Position numbers and translations under genes: made by a program. Below are positions 7,682 through 16,898 of a stretch of 64,000 bases of DNA, one piece after another. Source of the DNA: Marinobacter sediminum (GTDB taxonomy: Bacteria > Pseudomonadota > Gammaproteobacteria > Pseudomonadales > Oleiphilaceae); the NCBI RefSeq assembly GCF_023657445.1, contig NZ_JAGTWY010000001.1, positions 2,790,001-2,854,000 of the forward strand, written 5' to 3'. Positions within the stretch are counted from its first letter, which is position 1. Every line of letters begins with the position of its first letter. The notes under the pieces were generated by a model. The model had not been told where the DNA came from. It saw nothing but the letters and a program-made list of their open reading frames with translations, and ran no database searches.

Positions 7682-8608
7682 ATGCGTATCAGAACGACCG
7701 CAGCCATTGCGCTGGGGCTTGTCATGCTGTCAGCCTCATTCTTTACACACGCCGGCTACACCCAGACCCGACATCCCATCGTGCTGGTTCACGGCGTTAC
7801 CGGCTTCAATACTATCGGAGGCCTGGTCAACTACTTCCACACCATCCCCTGGAACCTGGAACGAAGCGGTGCGCGCGTGTATTCCGCCAGTGTTTCCTTC
7901 GTCAACAGCAGTGAGCAACGAGGCCAGCAACTGGCCAACTACGTCAACGGCCTTGGCCATTCCAAGGTGAACCTCATGGCGCACAGCCAGGGCGCACCGA
8001 CATCCCGTGTGACGGCCTCACTCATTCCCCACAAGATTGCCTCTGTTACCTCCATTGATGGCGTCAACAAGGGATCGAAAGTGGCGGATGTCGTACGCGG
8101 CATTCTCCCTCCGGGCAGCTATGTGGAAGGCGGAGCACAGACTATTGCCAACGCTCTGGGTGACCTGGTGAACGCATTGTCTGGTTCGAACAACCCCCAG
8201 GACGGTGTCGCCGCCCTGGAAACCCTGACCACGCGAGGCACCACCGACCTGAACGATGCGCTCGGCTGGAAGGGTGTGAATCGCTCCTCATGTTCCGGTA
8301 CCGATGAAAATGTCTGGATCAACGGCAATCGCATCAAGTTCTTCTCCTGGACCGGCCGCGCCGTCTGGACCAATATCCTGGACGTCTCCGATCCGTTCCT
8401 GGGCATCACCTCCCTGGCGTTCGGCAGCGAGCCCAACGATGGTCTGGTCGGTGTTTGCTCCACCAAAATGGGGAACGTCATCGGGACCCACTACGTCATG
8501 AACCATGTCGATGCGATCAACCATCTGTTTGGCGCGCGTTCCCTGTGGACCAACCCGGTTACTCTCTACCGGTCACAGGCCAACCGTCTGAAAAATCGCG
8601 GTCTGTGA
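7682..8608 (+). CDS. lip: Secreted triacylglycerol lipase, bacterial family I
   Basis: A protein of 308 residues with a signal peptide (about 1-24) for export and, by analogy, type II secretion. The fold is alpha/beta hydrolase. HPIVLVHGVTGF forms the oxyanion-hole strand, Ser102 in AHSQGA is the likely nucleophile, EPNDGLVGVCS holds the acid, and the NHVDAINH segment holds the His. Two Cys (NRSSCSG and VGVCST) match the disulfide of Pseudomonas LipA. The nucleophile elbow is AHSQGA rather than the usual GHSQGG. A strong AGGAG lies 6 nt before the ATG. It is followed 7 bp later by its foldase gene, the classic lipase-Lif pair. Confidence 0.93.
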   Translation: MRIRTTAAIALGLVMLSASFFTHAGYTQTRHPIVLVHGVTGFNTIGGLVNYFHTIPWNLERSGARVYSASVSFVNSSEQRGQQLANYVNGLGHSKVNLMAHSQGAPTSRVTASLIPHKIASVTSIDGVNKGSKVADVVRGILPPGSYVEGGAQTIANALGDLVNALSGSNNPQDGVAALETLTTRGTTDLNDALGWKGVNRSSCSGTDENVWINGNRIKFFSWTGRAVWTNILDVSDPFLGITSLAFGSEPNDGLVGVCSTKMGNVIGTHYVMNHVDAINHLFGARSLWTNPVTLYRSQANRLKNRGL

Positions 8609-8615
8609 GGTTGGT

Positions 8616-9728
8616 ATGAGACATCGTCCGTTTAAGCACCGTCGATGGCTCGCCGCCATCGCACTGTCGGCCCTGGTGGCCGGCGGTGCGATGTGGCTGT
8701 CTCAGCCCGTAGGCCCGGGCGCATCATTTACCAATCAGGTTGCCGCCGAAAGCAGCGCACCGGTAAAGCCGGGTGTTGAGCCGGATTACCGGCCAGAGTC
8801 TGCCAGTGGGGTCCGAACTGATATTCAGCAAACCAACACCTTCAACATTGCCTCAAGCACACCTGCAACCTTGGGGCCGGATCCCTTTGCTGCCTCGCTG
8901 GAAGGCACCGAGATTGACGGCGCCCTCAAGGCCGATGCCAACGGTGAGCTGATCGTTGATCTCGAGACTCGGGATTTCTTCGACTATTTCCTGAGCACCG
9001 TGGGAGAGGTGACACCAGAAGAAGCCCTGGACCGGATCCGGACACTGGCCGCCAACAACCTGCCACCCAAAGCGGCGCAACAATCGATGGCACTGCTCGA
9101 TCAATACCTCAACTACAAACAACAGGCGCTGGCAATGCAAAACACAGCGCTCGACCCTTCCCGGCAAAATGATCCCGCCTACCAGCAGGAAATGCTGAAC
9201 AAGGCATTCACGGACCTGAAACAGCTTCGACAAGCGGTCTTCAGTCCGGAAGCGCACCGGGCGTTTTTCGGCCTCGAAGAAGCCTATGGTGAATACACCC
9301 TGGCCACGCTCGAAATCGCCCGGCGGCCCAACCTGTCCAACGAGGCCAGGAGATCACTGGTGGCCTGGCACCGGAACCAGCTACCGGAACCGCTGCAACG
9401 CACCGAGCGCCGGCTTCTGGAGAGCAACGAAGAGAACCGGCAACGAATCGAGATCATGGAAACAGCAAGCTCCCCCGAAAGCGCGGGGCAGAAACTTATG
9501 GACCAGGGCATGTCCCCGGAGGCCGCCACCAGCGTGACCAGTTACCTGCAGGAGCGACAGGACTTCGACGCCCGCTATGAGCATTACAATAACGCACTCG
9601 CCCAGCTCCGGAACTCCGGCCTGGCCGATAAGGATCAGGCAGCGCAGCAGGCTCAACTTCTGAACCAATACTTCCCGGATAACAAGCAGCAAACCTGGGC
9701 CCGACTGAAGATGCTGGGGAGTAATTAA
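8616..9728 (+). CDS. lifO: Lipase-specific foldase (lipase chaperone, Lif)
   Basis: A protein of 370 residues that helps the neighbouring lipase fold in the periplasm while staying anchored in the inner membrane. It has an N-terminal anchor (WLAAIALSALVAGGAMWL), a variable Pro/Ala linker, then the folding domain. The family signature RDFFDYFLSTVGE (compare RxxFDY(F/C)LSAxGE) sits near residue 115. The rest is helical and Gln-rich. The paired position after the lipase makes the assignment secure. The GAGG ribosome site lies close to the ATG. Confidence 0.93.
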   Translation: MRHRPFKHRRWLAAIALSALVAGGAMWLSQPVGPGASFTNQVAAESSAPVKPGVEPDYRPESASGVRTDIQQTNTFNIASSTPATLGPDPFAASLEGTEIDGALKADANGELIVDLETRDFFDYFLSTVGEVTPEEALDRIRTLAANNLPPKAAQQSMALLDQYLNYKQQALAMQNTALDPSRQNDPAYQQEMLNKAFTDLKQLRQAVFSPEAHRAFFGLEEAYGEYTLATLEIARRPNLSNEARRSLVAWHRNQLPEPLQRTERRLLESNEENRQRIEIMETASSPESAGQKLMDQGMSPEAATSVTSYLQERQDFDARYEHYNNALAQLRNSGLADKDQAAQQAQLLNQYFPDNKQQTWARLKMLGSN

Positions 9729-9746
9729 CCAGAATGTGCGCCCACT

Positions 9747-9765
9747 CCCGCCATCGCAAGGCGGG
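9747..9765 (+). terminator. Weak hairpin after the lipase operon
   Basis: CCCGCC (9747-9752) can pair with GGCGGG (9760-9765) around a 7-nt loop, followed by ACGCTTTAG. The T-run is short, so termination is uncertain. Confidence 0.35.
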
Positions 9766-9810
9766 ACGCTTTAGACTGACGAATGCCACAAACAGGCAGG
9801 TGGGTTTTGC

Positions 9811-11244
9811 ATGGACACCCAGATCATCAGAACGCAGCAGTCAGCCGGGTTTCGGCGTCTGCGATTCAGCCTCGAACTCGAAGCCAGCTATCGTAGACTA
9901 AGATCTGCCACCATCCGGGATCGTGCCCGCATGGTGGCCCCCGCCGGATTGCTGATTTTCGGGATCTTTGTGCTGCTGGATCTGGCCACACTGCCGCCGG
10001 ATCTGGCCAGGGTTACAGTGGCCATAAGGCTATCGGTCACCTGTCCAATCATTACCCTGGCCTGGTGGTTATCCTACTGTCGGTGGCCAGGCGACCTCGC
10101 TTTCGAACGCCTCTACACTCTCGCCTATCTGGCCGGTGGTCTGAGTGTTGTGGTTATAATCGCTGCCGCGCGCCTCCGGGATTTTCCGATGCCCTACGAA
10201 GGCATGCTGCTCATGCTGATGTTCGGCTACTTTGCCATGGGCCTGCCATTTTTCTCTGCCTCCATTGCCTCTGCCATTATCATCGTCGCCTACCTGACCG
10301 CGGAGCTGGCAACTGGCCTGCAACCCGGGGCGGTCATGGCGAACCTGTTCTTCGTGCTGACCGCCAACATCATCGGCATGGTCGGGGCCTGGCTAAGCGA
10401 ATACCGGCACCGGGCACACTTCCTGGATCAACAACTGCTCAATCTCCTCCACCAGTCCGCAGCGGAAGAGAGTGAGCGGAAAAGCCACCTGATCACCGTT
10501 GCCAGCCACGATCTTCGTCAGCCTCTCAATACCATCGGGATGACACTGGAAAACCTTTCCGGAGCCGGACTCATGCCGGACCAGCGCATCCTTGTGCAAC
10601 GGCTTCAGGGAACCGTCAGCCACTTTCAGCGGCTTTTGGGCAACGTTCTGGATATATCTCGCATCAACGAGGGGATGATTCGTCCGGAGAACGACGTATT
10701 TGAGCTGGGTCCATTATTGGAACAACTGGTGGAGCTCACCTGCGATCACGCGGCCATGCAGGGCTCCCATGTAACCCTGGCAGATTCCGAATCAGGCATT
10801 CAGGTACTGGCAGACCCCGAGCTCCTGTCACGAGCGCTGCAGAACCTGATCGTCAATGCCGCCGATCACAGCGGTGGTGATGAAATTCGGCTTTCGGCGG
10901 CGCAGCTCGGGACGATGATCCGTATTAGGGTGAGCGACAATGGAGCTGGCTTGAGCGAACCTCTTCAGGATACGGTTTTCCAACCTTTCGTCCGTGGCGG
11001 CAGGGGCAGTGAGACGTCCGCCGGGCTGGGGCTCGGGCTTGCCATCGTCAAAGAACTGACCGACATGATGAACGGAGATTGCGGCGTTACATCCAGACCC
11101 GGCGCTGGCACTACTTTCTGGGTAGATGTCCCGCCCCCCAAGGAACAGCGAGAGGCCAGGGCGATCGCCCAACCGGCTAAAGCCATCCCATCTGCCGTGC
11201 CTGACTCACGCACTCCGTGCGATTGTGCACCCCCAGGTGGGTAA
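9811..11244 (+). CDS. Membrane sensor histidine kinase
   Basis: A protein of 477 residues. About six hydrophobic segments fill residues 45-195 with no large periplasmic loop, so it probably senses something within or near the membrane. The H box is LITVASHDLRQPLNTIGM with the phospho-acceptor at about His233. The N box LQNLIVNAADHS, the G1 box VSDNGAGL and the G2 box GLGLGLAIVKEL of the ATPase domain follow. The ASHDLRQPL form is shared with hybrid-type sensors, but no receiver domain is present. Its last 68 bp overlap the end of the convergent response-regulator gene, which is the likely partner. The neighbouring lipase may be a target, but this is only positional. Confidence 0.88.
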   Translation: MDTQIIRTQQSAGFRRLRFSLELEASYRRLRSATIRDRARMVAPAGLLIFGIFVLLDLATLPPDLARVTVAIRLSVTCPIITLAWWLSYCRWPGDLAFERLYTLAYLAGGLSVVVIIAAARLRDFPMPYEGMLLMLMFGYFAMGLPFFSASIASAIIIVAYLTAELATGLQPGAVMANLFFVLTANIIGMVGAWLSEYRHRAHFLDQQLLNLLHQSAAEESERKSHLITVASHDLRQPLNTIGMTLENLSGAGLMPDQRILVQRLQGTVSHFQRLLGNVLDISRINEGMIRPENDVFELGPLLEQLVELTCDHAAMQGSHVTLADSESGIQVLADPELLSRALQNLIVNAADHSGGDEIRLSAAQLGTMIRIRVSDNGAGLSEPLQDTVFQPFVRGGRGSETSAGLGLGLAIVKELTDMMNGDCGVTSRPGAGTTFWVDVPPPKEQREARAIAQPAKAIPSAVPDSRTPCDCAPPGG

Positions 11245-11839
11245 AGATCGCTTTCAGGTGGGTCTTCACCGTGTGCTCAGTAAGATTGAGGCTTTGACAG
11301 ATTCGCTTGTTGGGAAAGCCCTGGGCCAGCAAGGACAATACCTCCATCTGCCTGGGTGTGAGTATTTGGGCTTGATCCGATGGCCTCGCCCGGCCCGGGA
11401 AATACTCGCCGCCGCGACTGATTGTCCGGACCATACCGAAAAGCGCCGTCCGACCCGCCGATTTCGGCAGAAAACCCCTGGCACCTGCGGCCCTGGCAGC
11501 CCGCACGGTGGTCTCATCTTCCGAGCTGGAAATAACCACCACGGGTACTGGCGGCTCTCGGGCAATCACCCTAGGCAACAGCATCAGCCCGGTCTCACCT
11601 TGCAGAGAGACATCCAGCAACACGAGATCGACCTCTTTGGGTCCGGACAATATTGCAACGGCCTGGCCAACCGAATCAGCCAGGTCCACCGAAACGGCCA
11701 GCAAGGCATGCCTCATCAGGCCCGCCAGCCCCTGAGAAAACAGGGGATGATCATCAACAATCAAAACCCGGCGCAGCGGCAGCCCCCGATCGGAGCAGAT
11801 ATGGTTGTCACCGGCGGCCTGGGCCGAGGGATGGCTCAT
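11177..11839 (-). CDS. LuxR/NarL-family response regulator
   Basis: A protein of 220 residues. The receiver domain (about 24-140) has the acidic pair in RVLIVDDHP, phospho-acceptor Asp76 in LVLLDVSLQ and Lys in GFLPKSAG. A GerE-type helix-turn-helix (about 155-215) reads LTPRQMEVLSLLAQGFPNKR and LTEHTVKTHLKAIFTHLGV. It would bind DNA when phosphorylated, probably by the kinase encoded tail-to-tail with it. The 68-bp convergent overlap means neither C-terminus can change freely. No target is evident from the sequence. Confidence 0.9.
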   Translation of the reverse strand: MSHPSAQAAGDNHICSDRGLPLRRVLIVDDHPLFSQGLAGLMRHALLAVSVDLADSVGQAVAILSGPKEVDLVLLDVSLQGETGLMLLPRVIAREPPVPVVVISSSEDETTVRAARAAGARGFLPKSAGRTALFGMVRTISRGGEYFPGRARPSDQAQILTPRQMEVLSLLAQGFPNKRICQSLNLTEHTVKTHLKAIFTHLGVHNRTECVSQARQMGWL

Positions 11840-12032
11840 GCGTGACCCCGCATTTTGTGTATTTTTGTTACTGCGGACAGTCCACTATAAATCAGTACAC
11901 GCTGCTACACCGCGGCCTGCTTAACAGTTTTCGTCGAAAGCCGGAGCCATGCCAGCCGCAAAAGCCGCCCCGCCCCCTATCAGCTACACTGGATAACACA
12001 GGGACTCACCCACTCATGCGGAGACCCCACGC

Positions 12033-12773
12033 ATGCGGATCCGAAGTATTGTCAGCATTTTCCCAATGTTGATTGCCGGGGCGGTCCTGGCAGAGCCGCC
12101 GGTTCTGAAAGCCGCAACTACGGAATACCCACCTTTCGAATACGTCGAGAATGGGCAACTCCGCGGCCGGGATGTCGAGACCGTCCGTACAGTCATTCAG
12201 AGAATGGGCTATACACCCGAGTTCCAGATTCTGCCCTGGGCCAGGGCAGAACTTATGGTTCGCAATGGTTCCGCCGATCTCCTCTTCTCTTTGACCGCGT
12301 CTCCGAAACGGCAACGTCACTTCCTGTTCACCGCCCCGATCAGCACTGCCAAAGATGTTTTCTATGCGAGGAAGAGCTCTGACGTTTCCTGGAAAAGCCT
12401 GAGCGACCTGGCCGACATGCGCGTCGGTGTTTCCGCTTCCTACAGTTACGCCCCGGAATTCATGAACTGGCTGAAAGAGGCGGAGGTCAGGGTGATGACG
12501 GTCAGCCAGGAACAGCCAGACCTGTCAGGTCTGCGCCTGGTTGCGCTGGACAGAATTGACCTCTTTATCTGCGAGCAGACGGCATGTAATTACCTCATCC
12601 AAAAATATCAAAAGCAGTATCCTGAGCTGTCACAAGTCGAGTCTATACCGGGCGTTGTTGGCCAGGAACGCGCTTTCCGTGCTGCTTTTTCGAGACAAAG
12701 ACCAGATGCGAAAACCCTCCGCCTGGAGTTCAACCGGGTCCTGCGGCAGGTCAGGCAGACCAGCTCCGACTGA
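12033..12773 (+). CDS. Periplasmic solute-binding protein, SBP_bac_3 type
   Basis: A protein of 246 residues with a signal peptide ending near VLAEPP. The family start VLKAATTEYPPFEYVENGQL and the segment RAELMVRNGSADLLFSLTASPKRQRHF fit family 3 (polar amino acid-like) binding proteins. No permease or ATPase genes are adjacent. It may therefore act as a stand-alone sensor-type binding protein or serve a distant transporter, as many such orphans do in marine bacteria. GGAG lies 9 nt before the ATG. The ligand is unknown. Confidence 0.8.
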   Translation: MRIRSIVSIFPMLIAGAVLAEPPVLKAATTEYPPFEYVENGQLRGRDVETVRTVIQRMGYTPEFQILPWARAELMVRNGSADLLFSLTASPKRQRHFLFTAPISTAKDVFYARKSSDVSWKSLSDLADMRVGVSASYSYAPEFMNWLKEAEVRVMTVSQEQPDLSGLRLVALDRIDLFICEQTACNYLIQKYQKQYPELSQVESIPGVVGQERAFRAAFSRQRPDAKTLRLEFNRVLRQVRQTSSD

Positions 12774-12876
12774 AATCATCCGGGTCGATTCGGCAATCAC
12801 TTATCCTTACCCCTGCCACATCTATGTTGGCGTTTCCTATACTGAATGGGTCACTTCCAACCAACAGACCGGGAAA

Positions 12877-14172
12877 ATGGACATAAAAACCGAACACCGT
12901 TACGCGATCAACCTCAACGTTCGGGGCATTCAGCCCTCTGCAACTCTTCGCATCAATGAGTTGAGCAACCAGCTCAAATCCGAAGGCAAGGACATCATCA
13001 AGCTGGGCCTTGGGCAATCCCCCTTCCCGGTGCCCGATCGCGTGGTGGACGCTCTGCGGGAACATGCCCATGAGAAGGACTATCTTCCGGTTAAAGGCCT
13101 GAAAGGTCTGCGGGAAGCGATCGCCGGTTACATCAATCGCAGCGAGCGCATGCGCTGTAGCTGGGAAGATGTATTGATCGGTCCGGGTTCCAAGGAGCTG
13201 CTTTTTATTCTTCAGCTGGCCTACTACGGTGATCTGCTGATCCCGCGCCCTAGCTGGGTTTCCTATGCGCCCCAGGCCCGGATCATTGGCCGTTCGGTGC
13301 ACTGGCTGCCCACCCATGCAGAGAACAACTGGCAGCTCACGGCCGAGGAACTGGACATCGTCTGTCGGGACGATCCGTCACGACCGCGTATTCTGATTCT
13401 CAACTACCCGTCCAACCCGACCGGGTGCACCTATACCGATGATCAGTTGCTGGCGATTGCGAACGTAGCACGCAAGTACAGGCTAATACTGCTATCGGAT
13501 GAGATCTACGGGGAGGTGAACTTCGAGGGCAAGCACAAGTCCATTGCCCGGTACTATCCGGAAGGCACCATTATCAGCACCGGGCTGAGCAAATGGGCCG
13601 GTGCCGGAGGCTGGCGTCTGGGGGCTTTTATCTTCCCGCCGGAGCTGCGCCCCCTGCTGGATGCCATGGCCATTATTGCCAGCGAAACCTTCACCTCAAC
13701 CAGTGCACCGATCCAGTATGCCGGCATTACTGCCTTCAACGGCGGTGACGATATTGATGAATATCTGCTGCAATCCCGCAGGGTGCTCAAGGTCATTGGT
13801 GAATACGTGCACCGGCGCCTGAGCGAGGTGGGCGCCGTAGTCCAGAAGCCAGAGGGGGCCTTCTACCTGTTCCCGGACTTTTCCGGTTTCCGTGAACAAC
13901 TGGCAAAAAAGGACATCAAGACGAGCCAGGCATTCTGCCAGGCGCTGATCGAAAACACCGGTGTGGCGATTCTGCCCGCCAGCGACTTCGGCTTCGTGCC
14001 GGATCACCTGGCCGCACGCCTGGCCTTTGTCGATTTTGATGGCACTGAAGCCCTGAACCTGGCCAGTGGCGACTATGCTGAAGCAGACCTTGGTGACGAA
14101 TTCGTCCAGAAGGCCTGCCCGCGCCTGGTCAAGGCCATGGACAAGATGGCGGCCTGGCTGAACAGCCTCTGA
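12877..14172 (+). CDS. Class I/II pyridoxal-phosphate aminotransferase
   Basis: A protein of 431 residues. The fold-type I signature STGLSKWAGAGGWRLG places the PLP lysine at about residue 239. NYPSNPTGCTY (Asn of the PLP site) and LLSDEIYGEVNF (Asp that holds the pyridine nitrogen) lie before it, and RLAFVDFDGTEAL near the end holds the carboxylate-binding Arg. It resembles aspartate/aromatic aminotransferases, but the amino donor and acceptor are not clear. The ATG at 12877 follows GGGAAA and was preferred over the long upstream extension, which reads through the preceding gene in another frame. Confidence 0.85.
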   Translation: MDIKTEHRYAINLNVRGIQPSATLRINELSNQLKSEGKDIIKLGLGQSPFPVPDRVVDALREHAHEKDYLPVKGLKGLREAIAGYINRSERMRCSWEDVLIGPGSKELLFILQLAYYGDLLIPRPSWVSYAPQARIIGRSVHWLPTHAENNWQLTAEELDIVCRDDPSRPRILILNYPSNPTGCTYTDDQLLAIANVARKYRLILLSDEIYGEVNFEGKHKSIARYYPEGTIISTGLSKWAGAGGWRLGAFIFPPELRPLLDAMAIIASETFTSTSAPIQYAGITAFNGGDDIDEYLLQSRRVLKVIGEYVHRRLSEVGAVVQKPEGAFYLFPDFSGFREQLAKKDIKTSQAFCQALIENTGVAILPASDFGFVPDHLAARLAFVDFDGTEALNLASGDYAEADLGDEFVQKACPRLVKAMDKMAAWLNSL

Positions 14173-14228
14173 CCCGGTCGTGTTAGACTGGCGCCTTCAC
14201 TCTTATCAGAGACCTCACCGGGGGCGCC

Positions 14229-15053
14229 GTGTCCGATTCTGTTTCTCTTCTCGATATTACCGTTTTTGCTGAAAACCTGGCTCGCGAGGCCGGAGAACTG
14301 ATCCGTCGTGAGCGCGAAGAAAACACCCTGCGAACTGACTACAAGCAACAAACCGAGCTGGTGACCCACGCTGATGTGATGGCCGATGAATTCATTACCG
14401 GTGCCATCCGCAAACGCTTCCCCGGTCATCGGATACTGTCTGAAGAAACCATGCCGGATCTCAGCCAGGCCGAGGAACTTGAAACCCCGTTATGGATCGT
14501 CGATCCCATCGACGGCACAGTCAATTACGCTTATGGCCACCCGCAGGTCGCCGTCTCCATTGCGTACGCTGAGAAAGGCAGAGTAAGGGCCGGCGTTGTC
14601 CATGCTCCATTCCCCGGTGAAACCTTCCGGGCGACCAAGGGCGAAGGTGCAACTCTGAATGGCAAGGCGATTGAGCACAGCGGCGCGACGGTGCCGCGAG
14701 ATTCCCTGTTTGCCACAGGTTTTCCTTACACAAAAGACAACCTGGAACCACTGGTTCGCCGCCTCGACGCCATGATCCACCAGTGCCGGGACCTGCGCCG
14801 CATCGGCTCCGCCGCTCTGGATATCTGCTGGGTCGCTTGCGGACGCCTGGACATTTACTACGAAAACGTCAGCCCCTGGGACTTCGCCGCAGCCCGCCTG
14901 ATTGCCCTCGAGGCCGGCGCCAACGCAGGACACTTTGGTGACGTGCCGGACGGCTACCCAGCCGATCTTTATGGTCGTGATATCCTGATTTCAGCACCGG
15001 CTATCTGGGACCCGGTCCGGACTATTCTTCGGACGGCTTCAGGGTACGAATGA
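14229..15053 (+). CDS. Inositol monophosphatase family phosphatase
   Basis: A protein of 274 residues, Mg-dependent and Li-sensitive type. The two metal-binding motifs are present: ILSEETMPD with WIVDPIDGTVNYAYGHP, and SPWDFAAARLIALEAG near residue 220. Typical substrates in the family are inositol phosphate, PAP or histidinol phosphate; SuhB-like roles in rRNA synthesis are also known. The start GTG is preceded by GGGG. It converges with slmA, 24 bp apart. Not the canonical SuhB locus, so a specific symbol is not given. Confidence 0.85.
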   Translation: MSDSVSLLDITVFAENLAREAGELIRREREENTLRTDYKQQTELVTHADVMADEFITGAIRKRFPGHRILSEETMPDLSQAEELETPLWIVDPIDGTVNYAYGHPQVAVSIAYAEKGRVRAGVVHAPFPGETFRATKGEGATLNGKAIEHSGATVPRDSLFATGFPYTKDNLEPLVRRLDAMIHQCRDLRRIGSAALDICWVACGRLDIYYENVSPWDFAAARLIALEAGANAGHFGDVPDGYPADLYGRDILISAPAIWDPVRTILRTASGYE

Positions 15054-15077
15054 GGTCTGCGGGTGGTCCTGGAGAGC

Positions 15078-15665
15078 CTAGTTCCAGACGCCCTCAGCCA
15101 CCAAGCCCCAACTCTCTTCATAGTCCGTGGACGGCAACCGCGAAAACGAGGACCGGACAAACCGCTGAATCCTCCCCTCAACGAAGACCAGCACAAAATC
15201 GGCACCTCGTGCGGCACTGGTCCTCGGCCGCAAACCCTGCCGGATCTCGCCTTCTTTAAGAGCCTGACGGACCTGGGTTTCAAGGCGCTCGAAGAACTGT
15301 GAGGCCCGCTTGCGCAAAGCCTCATTTTCGCCCATCAGGGCATCACCGGTCAGAACACAGCACAATCCGGGGTTGCGCTCTGCAAAGACCAGAACCAAAT
15401 GCACCAGTTGCTGCAGGCGCACCCTCACATCTTCTTGCTCCTGAAGAATTACCTGGCAGCGCGAGAAGACTGCTTCCTCGGCAAATTCAATAAGAGCTTC
15501 AAACATTTTCCGCTTACTGGGGAAATGGCGGTAGAGGGCCGCCTCGGTAACGCCAACGGACTTTGCCAGTCCGGCGGTGGTAATACGGGCTCCCGGATCG
15601 GTTTCCAGAAGCTGCACGAGGGCGTGGAGAATCGCCTCTCGGCGACTCGGTTTCTGATCGGTCAT
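15078..15665 (-). CDS. slmA: Nucleoid occlusion factor SlmA (TetR fold)
   Basis: A protein of 195 residues. The helix-turn-helix RITTAGLAKSVGVTEAALYRHFPSKRKMFEALIEFAEE is nearly the SlmA consensus (stated here in two parts: RITTAGLAKSVGVTEAALYR and HFPSKRKMFEALIEF). AERNPGLCCVLTGDALMGE also matches the SlmA ligand-domain. SlmA binds chromosomal sites and blocks FtsZ assembly over the nucleoid. The start MTDQKPSRREAIL fits E. coli SlmA length; an in-frame ATG at 15710 with GAGGG upstream would add 15 residues. Confidence 0.88.
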   Translation of the reverse strand: MTDQKPSRREAILHALVQLLETDPGARITTAGLAKSVGVTEAALYRHFPSKRKMFEALIEFAEEAVFSRCQVILQEQEDVRVRLQQLVHLVLVFAERNPGLCCVLTGDALMGENEALRKRASQFFERLETQVRQALKEGEIRQGLRPRTSAARGADFVLVFVEGRIQRFVRSSFSRLPSTDYEESWGLVAEGVWN

Positions 15666-15755
15666 GACAGGACTACAGCGCTCTGATTTGTCGTTTTCGG
15701 GGCCGGTCATTTGGCGCCGGCCCTCGTTTATTCATTGTGGGGATTGTGCCCCAGA

Positions 15756-16565
15756 TCAGAAGAAGGTGCCATCAATGGGCGATGAAGCACTGGCGTACAG
15801 CTTCTTGGGCATGCGCCCGGCAAGATAGGCCTCACGGCCGGCTTCAATCGCAAGGCGCATGGCATTGGCCATTTTGATGGGGTCCTTTGCCTGGGCAATG
15901 GCCGTGTTCATCAGCACACCATCACACCCGAGCTCCATAGCAATCGTTGCATCCGATGCCGTGCCCACTCCCGCATCAACCAAAACCGGTACGCGAGCAT
16001 TTTCAACGATCAGGCGGATGTTATAGCGGTTCTGGATACCAAGCCCGGAGCCAATGGGAGCACCCAGAGGCATGATGGCAACGCAGCCCATTTCTTCCAG
16101 GCGTTTGGCAAGCAGGGGATCGTCCGAGCAATAGACCATCACCTTGAACCCGTCCCTGATCAATTCCTCGGCGGCAACCAGGGTCTCGGTCATGTTCGGA
16201 TAGAGGGTCTTCTCCTCACCGAGCACTTCAAGCTTGACCAGGTCGTGACCATCGAGAAGTTCCCGGGCCAGTTTACAGGTACGGACGGCGTCTTTGGCCG
16301 TGAAACAACCCGCCGTATTGGGCAGGATGGTGTAGCGTTCCGGAGAAATCACATCAAGCAGATTCGGCTCATCCGGGTTCTGCCCCAGGTTGGTCCGGCG
16401 GACAGCCACGGTCACGATCTCGGCATCACTGGTCTCGATCGCATGGCCGGTTTCCATCAGGTCATGGTATTTTCCGGTACCGACCAGAAGACGTGACTTA
16501 TAGACACGCCCGGCAATTTCTAGGGGTTTGTCTTCGGGAAGCAGAATCTCGGGAGTCTCGCTCAT
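15756..16565 (-). CDS. thiG: Thiazole synthase ThiG
   Basis: A protein of 269 residues. It builds the thiazole phosphate ring of thiamine from 1-deoxyxylulose 5-phosphate, dehydroglycine and ThiS-thiocarboxylate. The Schiff-base lysine is in [18 protein letters not shown] (about Lys111). [28 protein letters not shown] and [15 protein letters not shown] are family hallmarks. It lies 86 bp downstream of thiS in the same direction, as the two gene products form a complex. The N-terminus has a short acidic extension. Confidence 0.97.
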   Translation of the reverse strand: MSETPEILLPEDKPLEIAGRVYKSRLLVGTGKYHDLMETGHAIETSDAEIVTVAVRRTNLGQNPDEPNLLDVISPERYTILPNTAGCFTAKDAVRTCKLARELLDGHDLVKLEVLGEEKTLYPNMTETLVAAEELIRDGFKVMVYCSDDPLLAKRLEEMGCVAIMPLGAPIGSGLGIQNRYNIRLIVENARVPVLVDAGVGTASDATIAMELGCDGVLMNTAIAQAKDPIKMANAMRLAIEAGREAYLAGRMPKKLYASASSPIDGTFF

Positions 16566-16651
16566 AACGTTCCTGGAGTTGTTCGATTGTATTGGTAGTC
16601 GAGGTCACATTGGCGGGCCGAATCCGGCCAGGCCAGGTTTTACTTGAAGCC

Positions 16652-16852
16652 TCAGCCGCCGCCGATGGCCCGGACGACTTCAACGCGGTCGCCCTCACGA
16701 AGGGTGAATTCCGCGTGCTGGCTCCGGGGCACAATATCTTCGTTCACCTCCACCGCAAGGCGCTTACCCACCAGGGTCATCGTCTCAATCAATGTCCCAA
16801 CGGTCGCTCCGGCGGGGAGCTCCATGGCATCACCGTTTACCTGCACCTGCAT
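16652..16852 (-). CDS. thiS: Sulfur carrier protein ThiS
   Basis: A 66-residue ubiquitin-fold carrier. It begins MQVQVNGDAMELPAGATV and ends in AIGGG; the C-terminal Gly-Gly is adenylated by ThiF and turned into the thiocarboxylate used by ThiG. Length and ends are exactly as expected. It is the first gene of a thiS-thiG operon. The 46 bp before it leave no room for a TPP riboswitch of normal size. Confidence 0.95.
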   Translation of the reverse strand: MQVQVNGDAMELPAGATVGTLIETMTLVGKRLAVEVNEDIVPRSQHAEFTLREGDRVEVVRAIGGG

Positions 16853-16898
16853 ATACTGTCCTCACCTCTGTTCTTTTCAAGCAACTTGCAAGGCGCCT

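Noticed and set aside
16853..16898. TPP riboswitch upstream of thiS
   Set aside because: Only 46 bp separate it from the next gene, and no THI-box CTGAGA motif is seen.
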